Part shown: positions 6,483-14,651 of the stretch, piece by piece
Position numbering within the stretch: position 1 is the stretch's first letter
Layout of the letters: each line of letters opens with the position of its first letter
Assembly: GCA_945860425.1 (NCBI GenBank)
Contig: CAMAQU010000006.1
Location: 1-20,361, forward strand
Reading direction: 5' to 3'
Length of the DNA stretch: 20,361 nt
Origin: Sphingomonas paucimobilis
GTDB taxonomy: Bacteria; Pseudomonadota; Alphaproteobacteria; Sphingomonadales; Sphingomonadaceae
The notes under the pieces: model-generated
The model's input: the letters and a program-made list of their open reading frames with translations, nothing else
Told to the model about the DNA's origin: nothing
Databases searched by the model: none
Made by a program: the position numbers and the translations under genes

Positions 6483-7685
6483 ATGCGCACCACCTCCGCC
6501 GCACTCGACCGTATTCAGCCCTCCGCCACCCTTGCGATGACGAGCCGGGTGCTCGATCTCAAGGCCAAGGGCGTGGACGTGATTGGCCTTTCTGCAGGCG
6601 AGCCGGATTTTGATACGCCGGATTTTGTCAAAGAGGCCGCGATTGAGGCGATCCGCCGGGGCCAGACCAAATATACCAATGTGGACGGTACGGCCGAGTT
6701 AAAGGCGGCAATCCAAGCCAAGTTTAAGCGCGACAATGGTTTGGACTACACACCGGCGCAAATCAGCGTGAATGTGGGCGGCAAGCATACCCTGTTCAAC
6801 GCGCTGGTCGCTACCATTGATGCGGGTGATGAAGTCATCATCCCCGCACCCTATTGGGTCAGCTATCCCGATATTGTGGCCTTTGCCGGTGGCACGCCCG
6901 TGTTCATCGAAGCGCCCGCGACACAAGATTATAAGATCACCCCGGCGCAACTGGACGCGGCGATCACGCCGAAGACGCGCTGGATCATCCTCAACTCGCC
7001 GTCCAACCCGACGGGCGCTGCCTATTCCGCAACGGAGCTCAAGGCGCTGGGCGATGTGCTGATGCGGCATCCTCAGGTCATGGTGCTGACGGACGATATG
7101 TATGAACATGTCTGGTATGCAGACACGCCCTTTGCGACCATCCTTCAGGTCTGCCCAGAGCTGTATGACCGCACTTTGACGGTCAATGGCTGTTCCAAGG
7201 CCTTTTCCATGACCGGCTGGCGCATTGGCTTTGCGGGTGGCCCGCAATGGATGATCAAGGCGATGGCCAAGCTGCAATCGCAATCCACTTCCAACCCCTG
7301 TTCCATTGCGCAGGCAGCTGCCACGGCGGCGCTCAATGGCGATCAGTCCTTCCTGAAGGACCGCAATGAGCGGTTTCGCGGGCGGCGCGATCTAGTCGTG
7401 CGGATGCTGAATGAGATTGAGGGCGTGCATTGCCCGACCCCTGAAGGCGCTTTTTATGTCTATCCCGATGTCACGGGCTTGATGGGTAAAACAACGCCCG
7501 GAGGACAGGTCATTTCCAATGATGAAGAGCTGATCGACTATTTCTTGGATGAGGTTCAGGTCGCGGCCGTGCCGGGTGCGGCCTTTGGCTTGTCGCCGGG
7601 CTTTCGCATCTCTTATGCCACGTCAGAAGAGATTTTAACCGAGGCGTGCCAGCGGTTGCAGCGGGCCTGCGCCGCCCTGCGCTGA
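6483..7685 (+). CDS. Class I pyridoxal-phosphate aminotransferase (aspartate aminotransferase type)
   Basis: A 400-residue cytoplasmic enzyme of the aspartate aminotransferase Ib group, which moves the amino group between aspartate and 2-oxoglutarate. Visible motifs: GLSAGEPDFDTP near 36-47, GGKHTLFNA near 99-107, PAPYWVSYPD (aromatic ring stacking on PLP), NSPSNPTGAAY (PLP-binding Asn), DDMYEHVWY (Asp and Tyr of the cofactor site), SKAFSMTGWRIGFAGG with PLP Lys239, and GFRISYATS near the C-terminus with the substrate-carboxylate Arg. The frame extends to an ATG at 6369, but residues before MRTTSAALDRIQPS do not resemble the family and 400 residues is the usual size. No strong ribosome site is seen before 6483. 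Some Ib enzymes also accept prephenate, so the exact substrate is open. The gene follows pabB-pabC on the same strand. Confidence 0.92.
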   Translation: MRTTSAALDRIQPSATLAMTSRVLDLKAKGVDVIGLSAGEPDFDTPDFVKEAAIEAIRRGQTKYTNVDGTAELKAAIQAKFKRDNGLDYTPAQISVNVGGKHTLFNALVATIDAGDEVIIPAPYWVSYPDIVAFAGGTPVFIEAPATQDYKITPAQLDAAITPKTRWIILNSPSNPTGAAYSATELKALGDVLMRHPQVMVLTDDMYEHVWYADTPFATILQVCPELYDRTLTVNGCSKAFSMTGWRIGFAGGPQWMIKAMAKLQSQSTSNPCSIAQAAATAALNGDQSFLKDRNERFRGRRDLVVRMLNEIEGVHCPTPEGAFYVYPDVTGLMGKTTPGGQVISNDEELIDYFLDEVQVAAVPGAAFGLSPGFRISYATSEEILTEACQRLQRACAALR

Positions 7686-7705
7686 GTGTTGCATCTGCGC
7701 AACAC
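7686..7705 (+). promoter_or_regulatory. 20-bp dyad, candidate operator of the porin gene
   Basis: GTGTTGCATCTGCGCAACAC is a perfect 7-bp inverted repeat with a 6-bp centre. It starts directly after the aminotransferase stop codon. No T run follows, which argues against a simple terminator. Its centre lies about 44 bp before the start expected from the TATAAT at 7728, the position of an activator that touches RNA polymerase. I do not recognise the binding protein; a message-end hairpin is the alternative. Confidence 0.4.
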
Positions 7706-7721
7706 GCAGAGGCAAGACACG

Positions 7722-7738
7722 TAAAAATATAATTTTTA
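7722..7738 (+). promoter_or_regulatory. AT-rich palindrome containing a perfect TATAAT -10 box (porin promoter)
   Basis: TAAAAATATAATTTTTA is a 7-bp inverted repeat around a 3-bp centre and holds TATAAT at 7728-7733. It is the most AT-rich spot in the surroundings. No -35 hexamer lies 16-18 bp upstream, so an activator would be needed. The predicted leader is about 130 nt and carries a CCGG-GAAA-CCGG tetraloop hairpin near 7797-7808. Confidence 0.5.
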
Positions 7739-7869
7739 TTGTTGTGCGCCGCAGCAAAAGGCGTCACCTTTCCTGAGTCGCCGTCATTGAGGCCCCCCGG
7801 GAAACCGGAGAGAGGCAGCAAGCGGCAACGCAGGTTGAACGACGCAACTTAACTCTAAGGGGATTTCCC

Positions 7870-8631
7870 ATGCGCACGTTCCTTCGCCCGGCTCTGGTTG
7901 CCGCTCTTCTTCTTTCCGCAACGCCTGTTCTTGCCCAAGAGGCAGAGAGCAAAGCGCTTACAATCAACGGGTCTGCGACGCTGACCAGCGATTATCGCTA
8001 TCGCGGCATCTCTCAGACTGACAAGGATTTCGCGGTTCAAGGCGGCCTGACGGTCAGCCACACATCCGGAGCCTATGTCGGCATCTGGGGCTCTTCGGTG
8101 GATGATTATATTGCCGGCGGCAGTGATCAGGAAATTGATTTGATTGCCGGCTATAAGAAGACAGTCGGTGGCACCACGCTCGATTTTGGCGGAATTTATT
8201 ATTATTATCCGGGTGCTGAGAAAATCACGGCCGGTTATGATTCCGACTTTCTTGAACTTTATGGCAGCGTTGCCCAGACTTTTGGCCCAGCCACTGTCAA
8301 GCTGGCCACGGCCTATGCGCCAAAATCGAGCGCACTCAGCCTGGGCAATGGCAAGGAAGATAATTTCTACATGAATCTCGGCCTGTCGGGCGCAATCCCG
8401 AACACACCGATCAGCCTGAGCGCAGGCGTCGGCCGGACGTTCACGAAGAGCTTCTTGTCGGGCGGCCAAAAATACACGGATTGGTCGCTGGGCGCGAGCT
8501 ACACGACTGGCCCGGTTACCTTTGGCCTGTCCTATGTTGATACCAGCTATGCCAAGGGCGCTGTTGTTAGCTCCACGGGCAAGGATGTGGCCAAGGGCGG
8601 CATCTTCGGCACGATTGGCGCTGCCTTCTGA
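7870..8631 (+). CDS. TorF-family putative porin (TIGR02001 outer-membrane protein)
   Basis: A 253-residue protein with a signal peptide (residues 1-22, ending PVLAQE) and a mature part made of alternating short beta strands rich in Gly, Tyr, Ser and Thr. The segment TLTSDYRYRGISQTDKDFAVQGG near 36-58 is the hallmark of the TIGR02001/TorF family. The chain ends in Phe (GTIGAAF), the usual recognition signal for insertion by the BAM complex, so it should form a small outer-membrane barrel. Its substrate is unknown. In sphingomonads relatives are often found beside glnK-amtB, suggesting a link to nitrogen supply; here the neighbour is an aminotransferase. AAGGGG lies 7 nt before the ATG. The long leader, upstream dyad and strong -10 suggest regulated, high expression. 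Confidence 0.87.
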   Translation: MRTFLRPALVAALLLSATPVLAQEAESKALTINGSATLTSDYRYRGISQTDKDFAVQGGLTVSHTSGAYVGIWGSSVDDYIAGGSDQEIDLIAGYKKTVGGTTLDFGGIYYYYPGAEKITAGYDSDFLELYGSVAQTFGPATVKLATAYAPKSSALSLGNGKEDNFYMNLGLSGAIPNTPISLSAGVGRTFTKSFLSGGQKYTDWSLGASYTTGPVTFGLSYVDTSYAKGAVVSSTGKDVAKGGIFGTIGAAF

Positions 8632-8638
8632 TAAAAAG

Positions 8639-8671
8639 GGCGCGGTCCTTTTCGGGCCGCGCCGCTTTTTT
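8639..8671 (+). terminator. Intrinsic terminator of the porin gene
   Basis: A 10-bp stem GGCGCGGTCC / GGGCCGCGCC (one G-T pair) with a 5-nt loop TTTTC is followed by GCTTTTTT. It starts 7 nt after the porin stop codon. Confidence 0.85.
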
Positions 8672-8689
8672 GAAGTTCAGAAAGACATG

Positions 8690-8726
8690 AAAAAGGCGGG
8701 GCTGGTGACCAGCGCCCGCCTTTTTT
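8690..8726. terminator. Bidirectional terminator between the porin and the ribF-ileS-lspA string
   Basis: GGCGGG-GCTGG and CCAGC-GCCCGCC pair with one bulged base around a TGA loop, flanked by five A on the left and six T on the right. It can therefore end transcription from both sides. It backs up the porin terminator on the plus strand and lies 14 nt after the stop of the DUF3035 gene on the minus strand. Confidence 0.88.
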
Positions 8727-8740
8727 AATGGGTCAGATTA

Positions 8741-9148
8741 TCATTGCGGGGTCGTGGCCCGGGCATTTTGCCCATCGCCTTCGGGCGCGGCGATAATATC
8801 GCGCGTGGTCGCACCCTTATCGACCACATCCGTTTTTGGATCCCCAGCATTGGACCGGATCCCCGGTTGAGCCCGGCTTCCGCCAGCCGCCGTGATCGCC
8901 GCATTTTCAGCACCGCTGCGCGCGGCTGGGCCACCGAACATCGCCTGCAAAGCCTGAGTGGAGCTATCGGCACTTTGCGCCTGCGCGCTGCCAGCCGCTG
9001 GAGGGACAAGCGCGAAATCGGGCGGCACAACCAGCGGGGCCAGCCGTGTCACCTGAAACTCGTCGGGGGAGTTGCGGTTGAACAGACCGCCCGATGCACA
9101 GCCCGACAGCAGCGTACCAACCGCCACAACACCCAATATCTTACGCAT
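8741..9148 (-). CDS. DUF3035 outer-membrane lipoprotein (BamF-like)
   Basis: A 135-residue protein with a lipoprotein signal: MRKILGVVAVGTLLSGCASG, lipobox LSGC, Cys17. It should be lipidated and cut by LspA, whose gene is directly upstream. The first mature part, RNSPDEFQVTRLAPLVVPPD followed by FALVPP, matches the conserved region of DUF3035; the Caulobacter member is BamF, a lipoprotein subunit of the outer-membrane beta-barrel assembly complex. The rest is Ala/Gly/Asn-rich and low in complexity. The start codon lies within the end of lspA (ATGCGTAA, 8-nt overlap), so the two are probably translationally coupled. The frame extends upstream inside lspA, but the lipobox fixes the start. The BAM role here is inferred from the family. 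Confidence 0.82.
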   Translation of the reverse strand: MRKILGVVAVGTLLSGCASGGLFNRNSPDEFQVTRLAPLVVPPDFALVPPAAGSAQAQSADSSTQALQAMFGGPAARSGAENAAITAAGGSRAQPGIRSNAGDPKTDVVDKGATTRDIIAAPEGDGQNARATTPQ

Positions 9149-9647
9149 GATCCGTCTCCGTCTTTGCCTTGGCATCGCGTGAAAAAAAGGCGCGCACCAA
9201 AAGCACCAATACCCCAATGGTAATCGCTGCATCGGCAAGATTGAAGACCAAAAAGGGTCTGAACCCACCAATGTGGAAATCGATGAAATCAACCACATAG
9301 CCAAAGCGTATGCGATCCACGATGTTGCCCAATGCGCCGCCGAGCACAAGCCCAAGGCCAAAAATGTCTGCCCGGTTGCGTTCCCGCCAGATCCAGACGG
9401 CAACAATGGCCGCAATCACGCTGGTTGCGATCACCAGGCCCCAGCGTTCCACCGCATGCCCCGCCTGCAACATGCCCAGCGCAATCCCATAATTCTCAAC
9501 CCAAGTGAGATTCAGGATTGGCAGCAAATAGATCTGCCCCAGCGCTTGCAAGCCAATTGGGCCCATAATCACCGCCTTGAGCAGCTGATCCGCAACGAAC
9601 AGCAGCAGCGCAACGCTATACCCAAGGCGGCGCAACGGATCAGCCAT
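9141..9647 (-). CDS. lspA: Lipoprotein signal peptidase (signal peptidase II)
   Basis: A 168-residue inner-membrane aspartyl protease that removes signal peptides from prolipoproteins. Four hydrophobic segments are visible: near residues 8-26, 61-80, 88-106 and 134-152. The catalytic Asp pair sits in GNIVDRIRFGYVVDF and NLADAAIT. The Asn of the substrate-site motif is kept in TWVENYGIALGML, although the usual A-F there reads A-L. The start ATG overlaps the last codons of ileS by 8 nt (ATGGCTGA), and its end overlaps the DUF3035 gene by 8 nt, so the three are tightly coupled. The ileS-lspA order is conserved in many proteobacteria. The frame runs on upstream within ileS, but MADPLRRLGYS is the natural short N-terminus. 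Confidence 0.95.
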   Translation of the reverse strand: MADPLRRLGYSVALLLFVADQLLKAVIMGPIGLQALGQIYLLPILNLTWVENYGIALGMLQAGHAVERWGLVIATSVIAAIVAVWIWRERNRADIFGLGLVLGGALGNIVDRIRFGYVVDFIDFHIGGFRPFLVFNLADAAITIGVLVLLVRAFFSRDAKAKTETDHA

Positions 9648-12447
9648 TGACGACATCCTCACAGCGCCCACACAGCGCGCCATCCTCCGCCACTTCGGGC
9701 AGATGTCGCCAGCAGCGGCCGCATTTATGGTCTGTGGTTGGGGTGATTTGCACCCCATCCCCTTGGCCGCGTGTGACTGTCCCTGTGATGAACAACTCAG
9801 CCAGATCAGCTTCTGGTGCAGACGCTGGAACCACGACCTGTGCGGCCAGGCTCGATCCGATTACCTTGTCGCGGCGCAAGGGCTCAATGGCTTCGGTCAC
9901 ATCTGTGCGCAGCGCCCGCAAGTCGCCCCAGCGCGCGATCAGGTCAGCATCGGCCCAGTTGGCGTCGACTATGGGCCATTCCAGCAGGTGCACCGAAGCG
10001 TCTGGGTTTGGATAGCGCGTCTGCCACACTTCTTCCGCTGTAAAGACGATGACGGGTGCGGCCCAGCGGATGAGCGCTTGGAACAACATGTCCAACACTG
10101 TGCGATAGGCGCGGCGCTTCACGCTGTCGGGCGCGTCGCAATAGAGGCAATCCTTGCGAATATCGAAGAAGAAGGCCGACAGGTCTTCGTTGCAGAAATC
10201 GGTCAGCGCCCGGACATAGGTGTTGAAATCATAGTCGGCGACGGATTGGCGCAGTGTTGCATCCAGCTTGGCCAGCAGGGCCAGGACATACCGCTCCAGC
10301 TCTGGCATTTGGTCGATGCTAACGCGCTCCGCCTCCTCAAATCCTTCCAGCGCGCCCAAGAGATAGCGGAAGCTGTTCCGAAGCTTGCGATATTGGTCGG
10401 CCACACCTTTTAGGATTTCATCGCCAATGCGGTGGTCTTCGGTAAAGTCGACCGACAAGGCCCAAAGGCGAATAATATCTGCGCCATAGCTTTCCATGAC
10501 CTTTAACGGATCAATGGTGTTGCCCAGCGACTTGGACATTTTCATGCCCTTTTGATCCATCGTAAAGCCGTGGGTGAGAACGGCCTTATAGGGCGCGTGT
10601 CCGCGCGTTCCGCAGCTTTCCAGAAGGGAGGATTGGAACCAGCCGCGATGCTGATCACTGCCTTCCAGATAGAGATCGGCCCAAGGCCCCACATGGTCTT
10701 TGGGGCGCGTCAGATCGGGCCATTTGCCCGATTCCAGAACAAAGGCATGGGTGGAGCCGCTGTCAAACCAGACATCGAGAATATCGGCTACGCGCTCATA
10801 ATCTTCGGCGCGATACTCCGCCCCCAGATATTCCTGCGCGCGGCTTTCCGACCAGGCATCGACGCCCTGAGCGCGGACGCCCGCGACAATGCGCGCATTG
10901 ACGGCGGGGTCGTTCAAATATTGCCCGGTCTTGCGATTGACAAAGAGCGTGATCGGCACGCCCCAGGCCCGCTGGCGTGAGAGCACCCAGTCCGGACGAC
11001 CTTCCACCATCGACCGGATCCGGTTTTGCCCTTTTTCCGGAACCCAGCGGGTCTGCTCAATCGCGGCAAGCGCGGTGTCGCGTAGGCCACCCTCGCCGCC
11101 CATCGGCACAAACCATTGCGGCGTGCAGCGGAAAATGACCTTTGCCTTGGAGCGCCAGCTATGCGGGTAGCTGTGCTTATAATCGGCGGAGGCCGCGATC
11201 AACGCACCGGATTCGGCCAGCGCGGTGCAAATCGGGCCATCGGGCGCGTTGAATTTGGGGTTGATGACGCTGCCTTCACCGCCGAGCCAAGCCCAATCGG
11301 CGCGATAGCGGCCATCGCCTTCCACCGCGAAAACGGGCTCAATGCCATTGGCCTTGCACAGATCAAAATCATCCTCGCCATGGTCGGGCGCCATATGGAC
11401 AAGGCCCGTGCCGCTGTCCGTCGTGACGAACGCACCCGCGAGCAGCGGGCGGGGCTTGGCGAAGAAGCCGCCGAGGGCGTGCATTGGGTGGCGGGCGATT
11501 GTGCCGGCGAGGTCGGAGCCAAACATCCAGTTGCTGGTGGCAACCTCGGGTTGGTCTCCATCTTCGCGGCATTTGCTCATCCGCAATAGGAAGTCATCCA
11601 CCCGTTCTTCGGCAACCAAATATTTAGCGTCTTTGGCTTTCTCTACAAGCAGGACATATTTAACTTCAGGCCCATAGGCGAGCGCTTGGTTAACTGGGAT
11701 GGTCCAAGGCGTTGTCGTCCAGATAACGGCTTTTGCGCCCTTCAAACCTTCGACGCGACTCTCAACAATCTCAAACGCCACATCAATCTGCGTTGAGGTG
11801 ATATCCTCATATTCAACTTCGGCTTCGGCGAGCGCGGTCTTTTCAACCGGGCTCCACATCACGGGCTTGGCTCCGCGATAGAGCTGGCCGCTTTCGGCGA
11901 ATTTCAACAATTCACCGACGATGGTCGCTTCGGCGTCGAAATCCATGGTGAGATAGGGATTGTCCCAATCACCATTAATGCCCAATCGCTTCAATTGTTC
12001 GCGCTGGCGATCCACCCATTGGCGGGCATAGGCGCGGCATTCGGCGCGGAATTCCTCAACGGGAACCTCGTCCTTATTGCGCTTTTTCTTACGATATTCT
12101 TCCTCAACCTTCCACTCAATGGGCAGGCCGTGGCAATCCCAACCGGGGACATAGGGGGCATCTTTGCCCAACAGGCTTTGCGTGCGCACGACCATGTCTT
12201 TGAGGATATGGTTGAGCGCATGGCCAATATGCATGTCGCCATTCGCATAGGGCGGGCCATCATGCAGGATGAACTTTTCCCGGCCCTGCCGCGCGTCGCG
12301 CAGGCGGCGATACAAGTCCATGCCCTGCCAGCGTGCGAGAATGCCCGGCTCCTTTTGCGGCAGGCCGGCCTTCATCGGAAAGTCGGTCTTGGGCAGGAAC
12401 ACAGTGTCGCGATAGTCGCGGGTTTCAGGAGTTGGCGCGTCAGTCAT
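9640..12447 (-). CDS. ileS: Isoleucyl-tRNA synthetase
   Basis: A 935-residue class I synthetase that charges tRNA-Ile in the cytosol. The HIGH motif is at 73-76 (ANGDMHIGHALN), KMSKS at 636-640 (MKMSKSLGNTIDP). The CP1 editing domain, which removes mischarged Val, is present between them (WTTTPWTIPVNQAL and GTGLVHMAPDHGEDDFD). The C-terminal zinc finger has all four cysteines (CGRCW and CGRC). Length and layout are those of the bacterial type (about 940 residues). AAGG lies 9 nt before the ATG. A 63-bp gap separates it from ribF upstream; downstream it overlaps lspA by 8 nt. No T-box or other leader structure is seen. Confidence 0.98.
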   Translation of the reverse strand: MTDAPTPETRDYRDTVFLPKTDFPMKAGLPQKEPGILARWQGMDLYRRLRDARQGREKFILHDGPPYANGDMHIGHALNHILKDMVVRTQSLLGKDAPYVPGWDCHGLPIEWKVEEEYRKKKRNKDEVPVEEFRAECRAYARQWVDRQREQLKRLGINGDWDNPYLTMDFDAEATIVGELLKFAESGQLYRGAKPVMWSPVEKTALAEAEVEYEDITSTQIDVAFEIVESRVEGLKGAKAVIWTTTPWTIPVNQALAYGPEVKYVLLVEKAKDAKYLVAEERVDDFLLRMSKCREDGDQPEVATSNWMFGSDLAGTIARHPMHALGGFFAKPRPLLAGAFVTTDSGTGLVHMAPDHGEDDFDLCKANGIEPVFAVEGDGRYRADWAWLGGEGSVINPKFNAPDGPICTALAESGALIAASADYKHSYPHSWRSKAKVIFRCTPQWFVPMGGEGGLRDTALAAIEQTRWVPEKGQNRIRSMVEGRPDWVLSRQRAWGVPITLFVNRKTGQYLNDPAVNARIVAGVRAQGVDAWSESRAQEYLGAEYRAEDYERVADILDVWFDSGSTHAFVLESGKWPDLTRPKDHVGPWADLYLEGSDQHRGWFQSSLLESCGTRGHAPYKAVLTHGFTMDQKGMKMSKSLGNTIDPLKVMESYGADIIRLWALSVDFTEDHRIGDEILKGVADQYRKLRNSFRYLLGALEGFEEAERVSIDQMPELERYVLALLAKLDATLRQSVADYDFNTYVRALTDFCNEDLSAFFFDIRKDCLYCDAPDSVKRRAYRTVLDMLFQALIRWAAPVIVFTAEEVWQTRYPNPDASVHLLEWPIVDANWADADLIARWGDLRALRTDVTEAIEPLRRDKVIGSSLAAQVVVPASAPEADLAELFITGTVTRGQGDGVQITPTTDHKCGRCWRHLPEVAEDGALCGRCEDVVNG

Positions 12448-12510
12448 AGCGCCGGGCCTTACGGGAAGCGCGCGGGCAAATAAAGTCTTTCGGCCGATAT
12501 TGTCGCGGGG

Positions 12511-13464
12511 TCAGGCGGCCAGAATGGCGCGCGCTTCGTCGCAATCCCGCGCCATTTGCACCATCAGCGCATCAAGGCTGTCAAACTTGGCTTCGGGCCG
12601 CAGGAAAGAGATGAAGTCAATCTCAATCACCTGATCATAAAGATCGCCGGAAAAATCAAAGAAATGCGGCTCTAACAATTCTTTGGGCGGATCAAAGCTG
12701 GGGCGGATGCCGAGATTGGCTGCGCCCAACAGCGTGCGGCCATCGGCGGTGCGTCCGCGCACGGCATAAATGCCATAACGGGGCCGCAGATAGTGGGCCA
12801 TATCGATATTGGCGGTTGGAAAGCCGAGCTTTCGTCCATTTTTATCGCCATGCTGCACACGCCCCTCAACCGCAAAGGGCCGGGTGAGCAGGCGCGTGGC
12901 GGTGTCGCAATCGCCAGCCTTTAAGGCATCGCGAATGCGGCTGGAGGAAATCGGGCCATCATCATCGCAGACTGGGCCAAGGGCGGCACATGTGATGCCG
13001 TGCGCGGCGCCCAATGTTTCTAAAACGCCAATATTGCCGCTGCGCCCTTTACCAAAGGTAAAGTCTTCGCCCGTTACAACGCCTGTTGCGCCCAAATGGC
13101 CGCCCAGCCAATCGGTCACAAATTCCTCTGCGCTGACATTGGCCAGAGTCTCTCCAAAGGAAAAGACGATCATCGCATCGGCCCCCGCTTCGGCCAGATG
13201 GCGTTGGCGTTGATCCAGCGTGGTCAGGCGAAAAGGCGGCGTGTCTGGACGAAAATAGGTGACCGGATGGGGATCAAAAGTGGCGACCAAAGCGGGCACG
13301 CCTGCCGCGCGCGCCATCTCCACCGCCCGGCCAATCACGGCCTGATGCCCGGCATGAACGCCATCAAAATTGCCAAGCGCCACCACGCCGCCGCGAAATT
13401 CGGCAGGGATGGGCGCATTACCATTGAGACGGGGGCCAGTGAGACGTGGGATCATGCGGGACAT
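12511..13464 (-). CDS. ribF: Bifunctional riboflavin kinase / FAD synthetase
   Basis: A 317-residue cytoplasmic enzyme that turns riboflavin into FMN and then FAD. The N-terminal FAD synthetase part has LGNFDGVHAGH (HxGH-like nucleotidyl-transfer motif), TFDPHP and GEDFTFGKGRSG, then ISSSRIR near 172. The C-terminal riboflavin kinase part has GRKLGFPTANI near 212, YGIYAVRG and ANLGIRPSF with LEPHFFDF. The ATG at 13464 has AGG 8 nt upstream; a second ATG at 13455 is possible. It lies 21 bp after the dipeptidase frame and 63 bp before ileS; ribF-ileS-lspA is a widely conserved order. No FMN riboswitch is seen upstream. Confidence 0.96.
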   Translation of the reverse strand: MSRMIPRLTGPRLNGNAPIPAEFRGGVVALGNFDGVHAGHQAVIGRAVEMARAAGVPALVATFDPHPVTYFRPDTPPFRLTTLDQRQRHLAEAGADAMIVFSFGETLANVSAEEFVTDWLGGHLGATGVVTGEDFTFGKGRSGNIGVLETLGAAHGITCAALGPVCDDDGPISSSRIRDALKAGDCDTATRLLTRPFAVEGRVQHGDKNGRKLGFPTANIDMAHYLRPRYGIYAVRGRTADGRTLLGAANLGIRPSFDPPKELLEPHFFDFSGDLYDQVIEIDFISFLRPEAKFDSLDALMVQMARDCDEARAILAA

Positions 13465-13485
13465 AGGGCGGCCTATATGGATCGG

Positions 13486-14651
13486 TCAGCGTGGCGGCAA
13501 GGCCAGCTTAAGGACGCGGGCGACATTGCCGCCCATGACCTTGCGAATCTCATCGTCGGTAAAGCCTTCATCGAGCAGCGCCTGCGTGACATGGGCCACA
13601 TTGGCGGTGTCAAAGGGCGTGGTTGTCGCCCCGTCAAAGTCAGAGCCAAGGCCCACATGGTCAACACCCACCAAATTGCGGACATGGGCAATGGCCTTGG
13701 CAATGGCGCGGGGGTTGGTCGAACAAATGGCGGCATCCCAATAGCCAATGCCAATCACGCCGCCGGTGCGGGCGACGCCGCGAATTTCATCATCGGTCAA
13801 ATTGCGGTTGACCTTGCAGGTGGCCTGCACGCCGCCATGGCTGGAGACAACGGGACGCTTGGCGAGTTTAAGATATCCGCCACCGCCGCATGGCTGGCAT
13901 GGGCAATATCAACGATCATCCCGCGCGCTTCCATATCGGCCAATATCTGCCGACCCAGCGGCGTCAGCCCGCCCTTTTTCTCGCCATGCATGGAGCCTGC
14001 GACTTCATTGTCAAAAAAATGGGCAAAGCCCGCCATGCGAAAGCCTGCCTTATAGAGCACATCCAGATTGGCGCGCTTGCCTTCCAGATTTTGCAATCCT
14101 TCGATGGAGAGCAACGCCCCGACGGGCACGGCCCCGGTTTTCGCGCGGGCGGCCATCAGCCGATCCAGATCCGCGCCTGTGCGAATGATCCGGAGCTGAC
14201 CTTCAGAGGCGTGTTCGGCGCGCTTTAGCTTTTCTGCATGCCAAAGCGAGCGTTCCAACAGCGACGTCCATGTCCGGGGCGGCTGCAACTGGCCGATGGC
14301 AAGTGCCGTGATATTGTCGGTCTTGGCGGAATTGGCATCATAATTTTGCCCGCGCGGCGTCTTGGTGACGGAGGAGAAAATTTGCAGGCCGACATGCCCT
14401 TCCTCCAACCGGGGAAGGTCAATATGCCCGCGACCTGCGCGGTCGAGCAGATCGCGTTTCCACATCAAGGTGTCGCCATGCAAATCGGCGATGAAGAGCG
14501 TCTTGTGCAGCGCCTGTGCCTTGGGGCTGATCTGCTGGCTGGTGGGCGCGATCCGGTTCATCGACTCCTCGGCCAGCTTGGGCACGAAGAGGAAGAAGGC
14601 GGCGGCTGCAATCCCCAGCAGCAGCACAAGGCCAGTCACTATGCGGCGCAT
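13486..14651 (-). pseudogene. Membrane dipeptidase (M19 family), interrupted by a single-base frameshift
   Basis: M19 enzymes are zinc dipeptidases. The protein starts with a membrane anchor/signal segment (residues 4-23) and should face the periplasm. Frame 1 carries HGD (H58, D60), SIEG (E184) and DIAHAS (H251), and should continue as in relatives. At about 13867-13871 it slips: frame 1 runs on to an unrelated tail and stops at 13797, while the next frame reads KLAKRPVVSSHGGVQATCK and stays open to 13486, with GSDFDG and a normal C-terminus. Joining the two at Leu261 restores a co-linear protein of about 388 residues. One base is missing in the TTAAA run, or the ribosome must shift back by one. 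The ATG at 14651 has GGAGG 5 nt upstream and overlaps the folA stop codon (TGATG). A sequencing error is a serious alternative to a true mutation. Confidence 0.85.

Noticed and set aside
13465..13485. Search for an FMN riboswitch before ribF
   Set aside because: Only 21 bp separate ribF from the dipeptidase frame, and no riboswitch-like set of stems is seen there.
13096..14055. 319-codon plus-strand open frame
   Set aside because: Antisense to ribF and the dipeptidase; composition (Gly, His, Ile, Ala) is that of a shadow frame.
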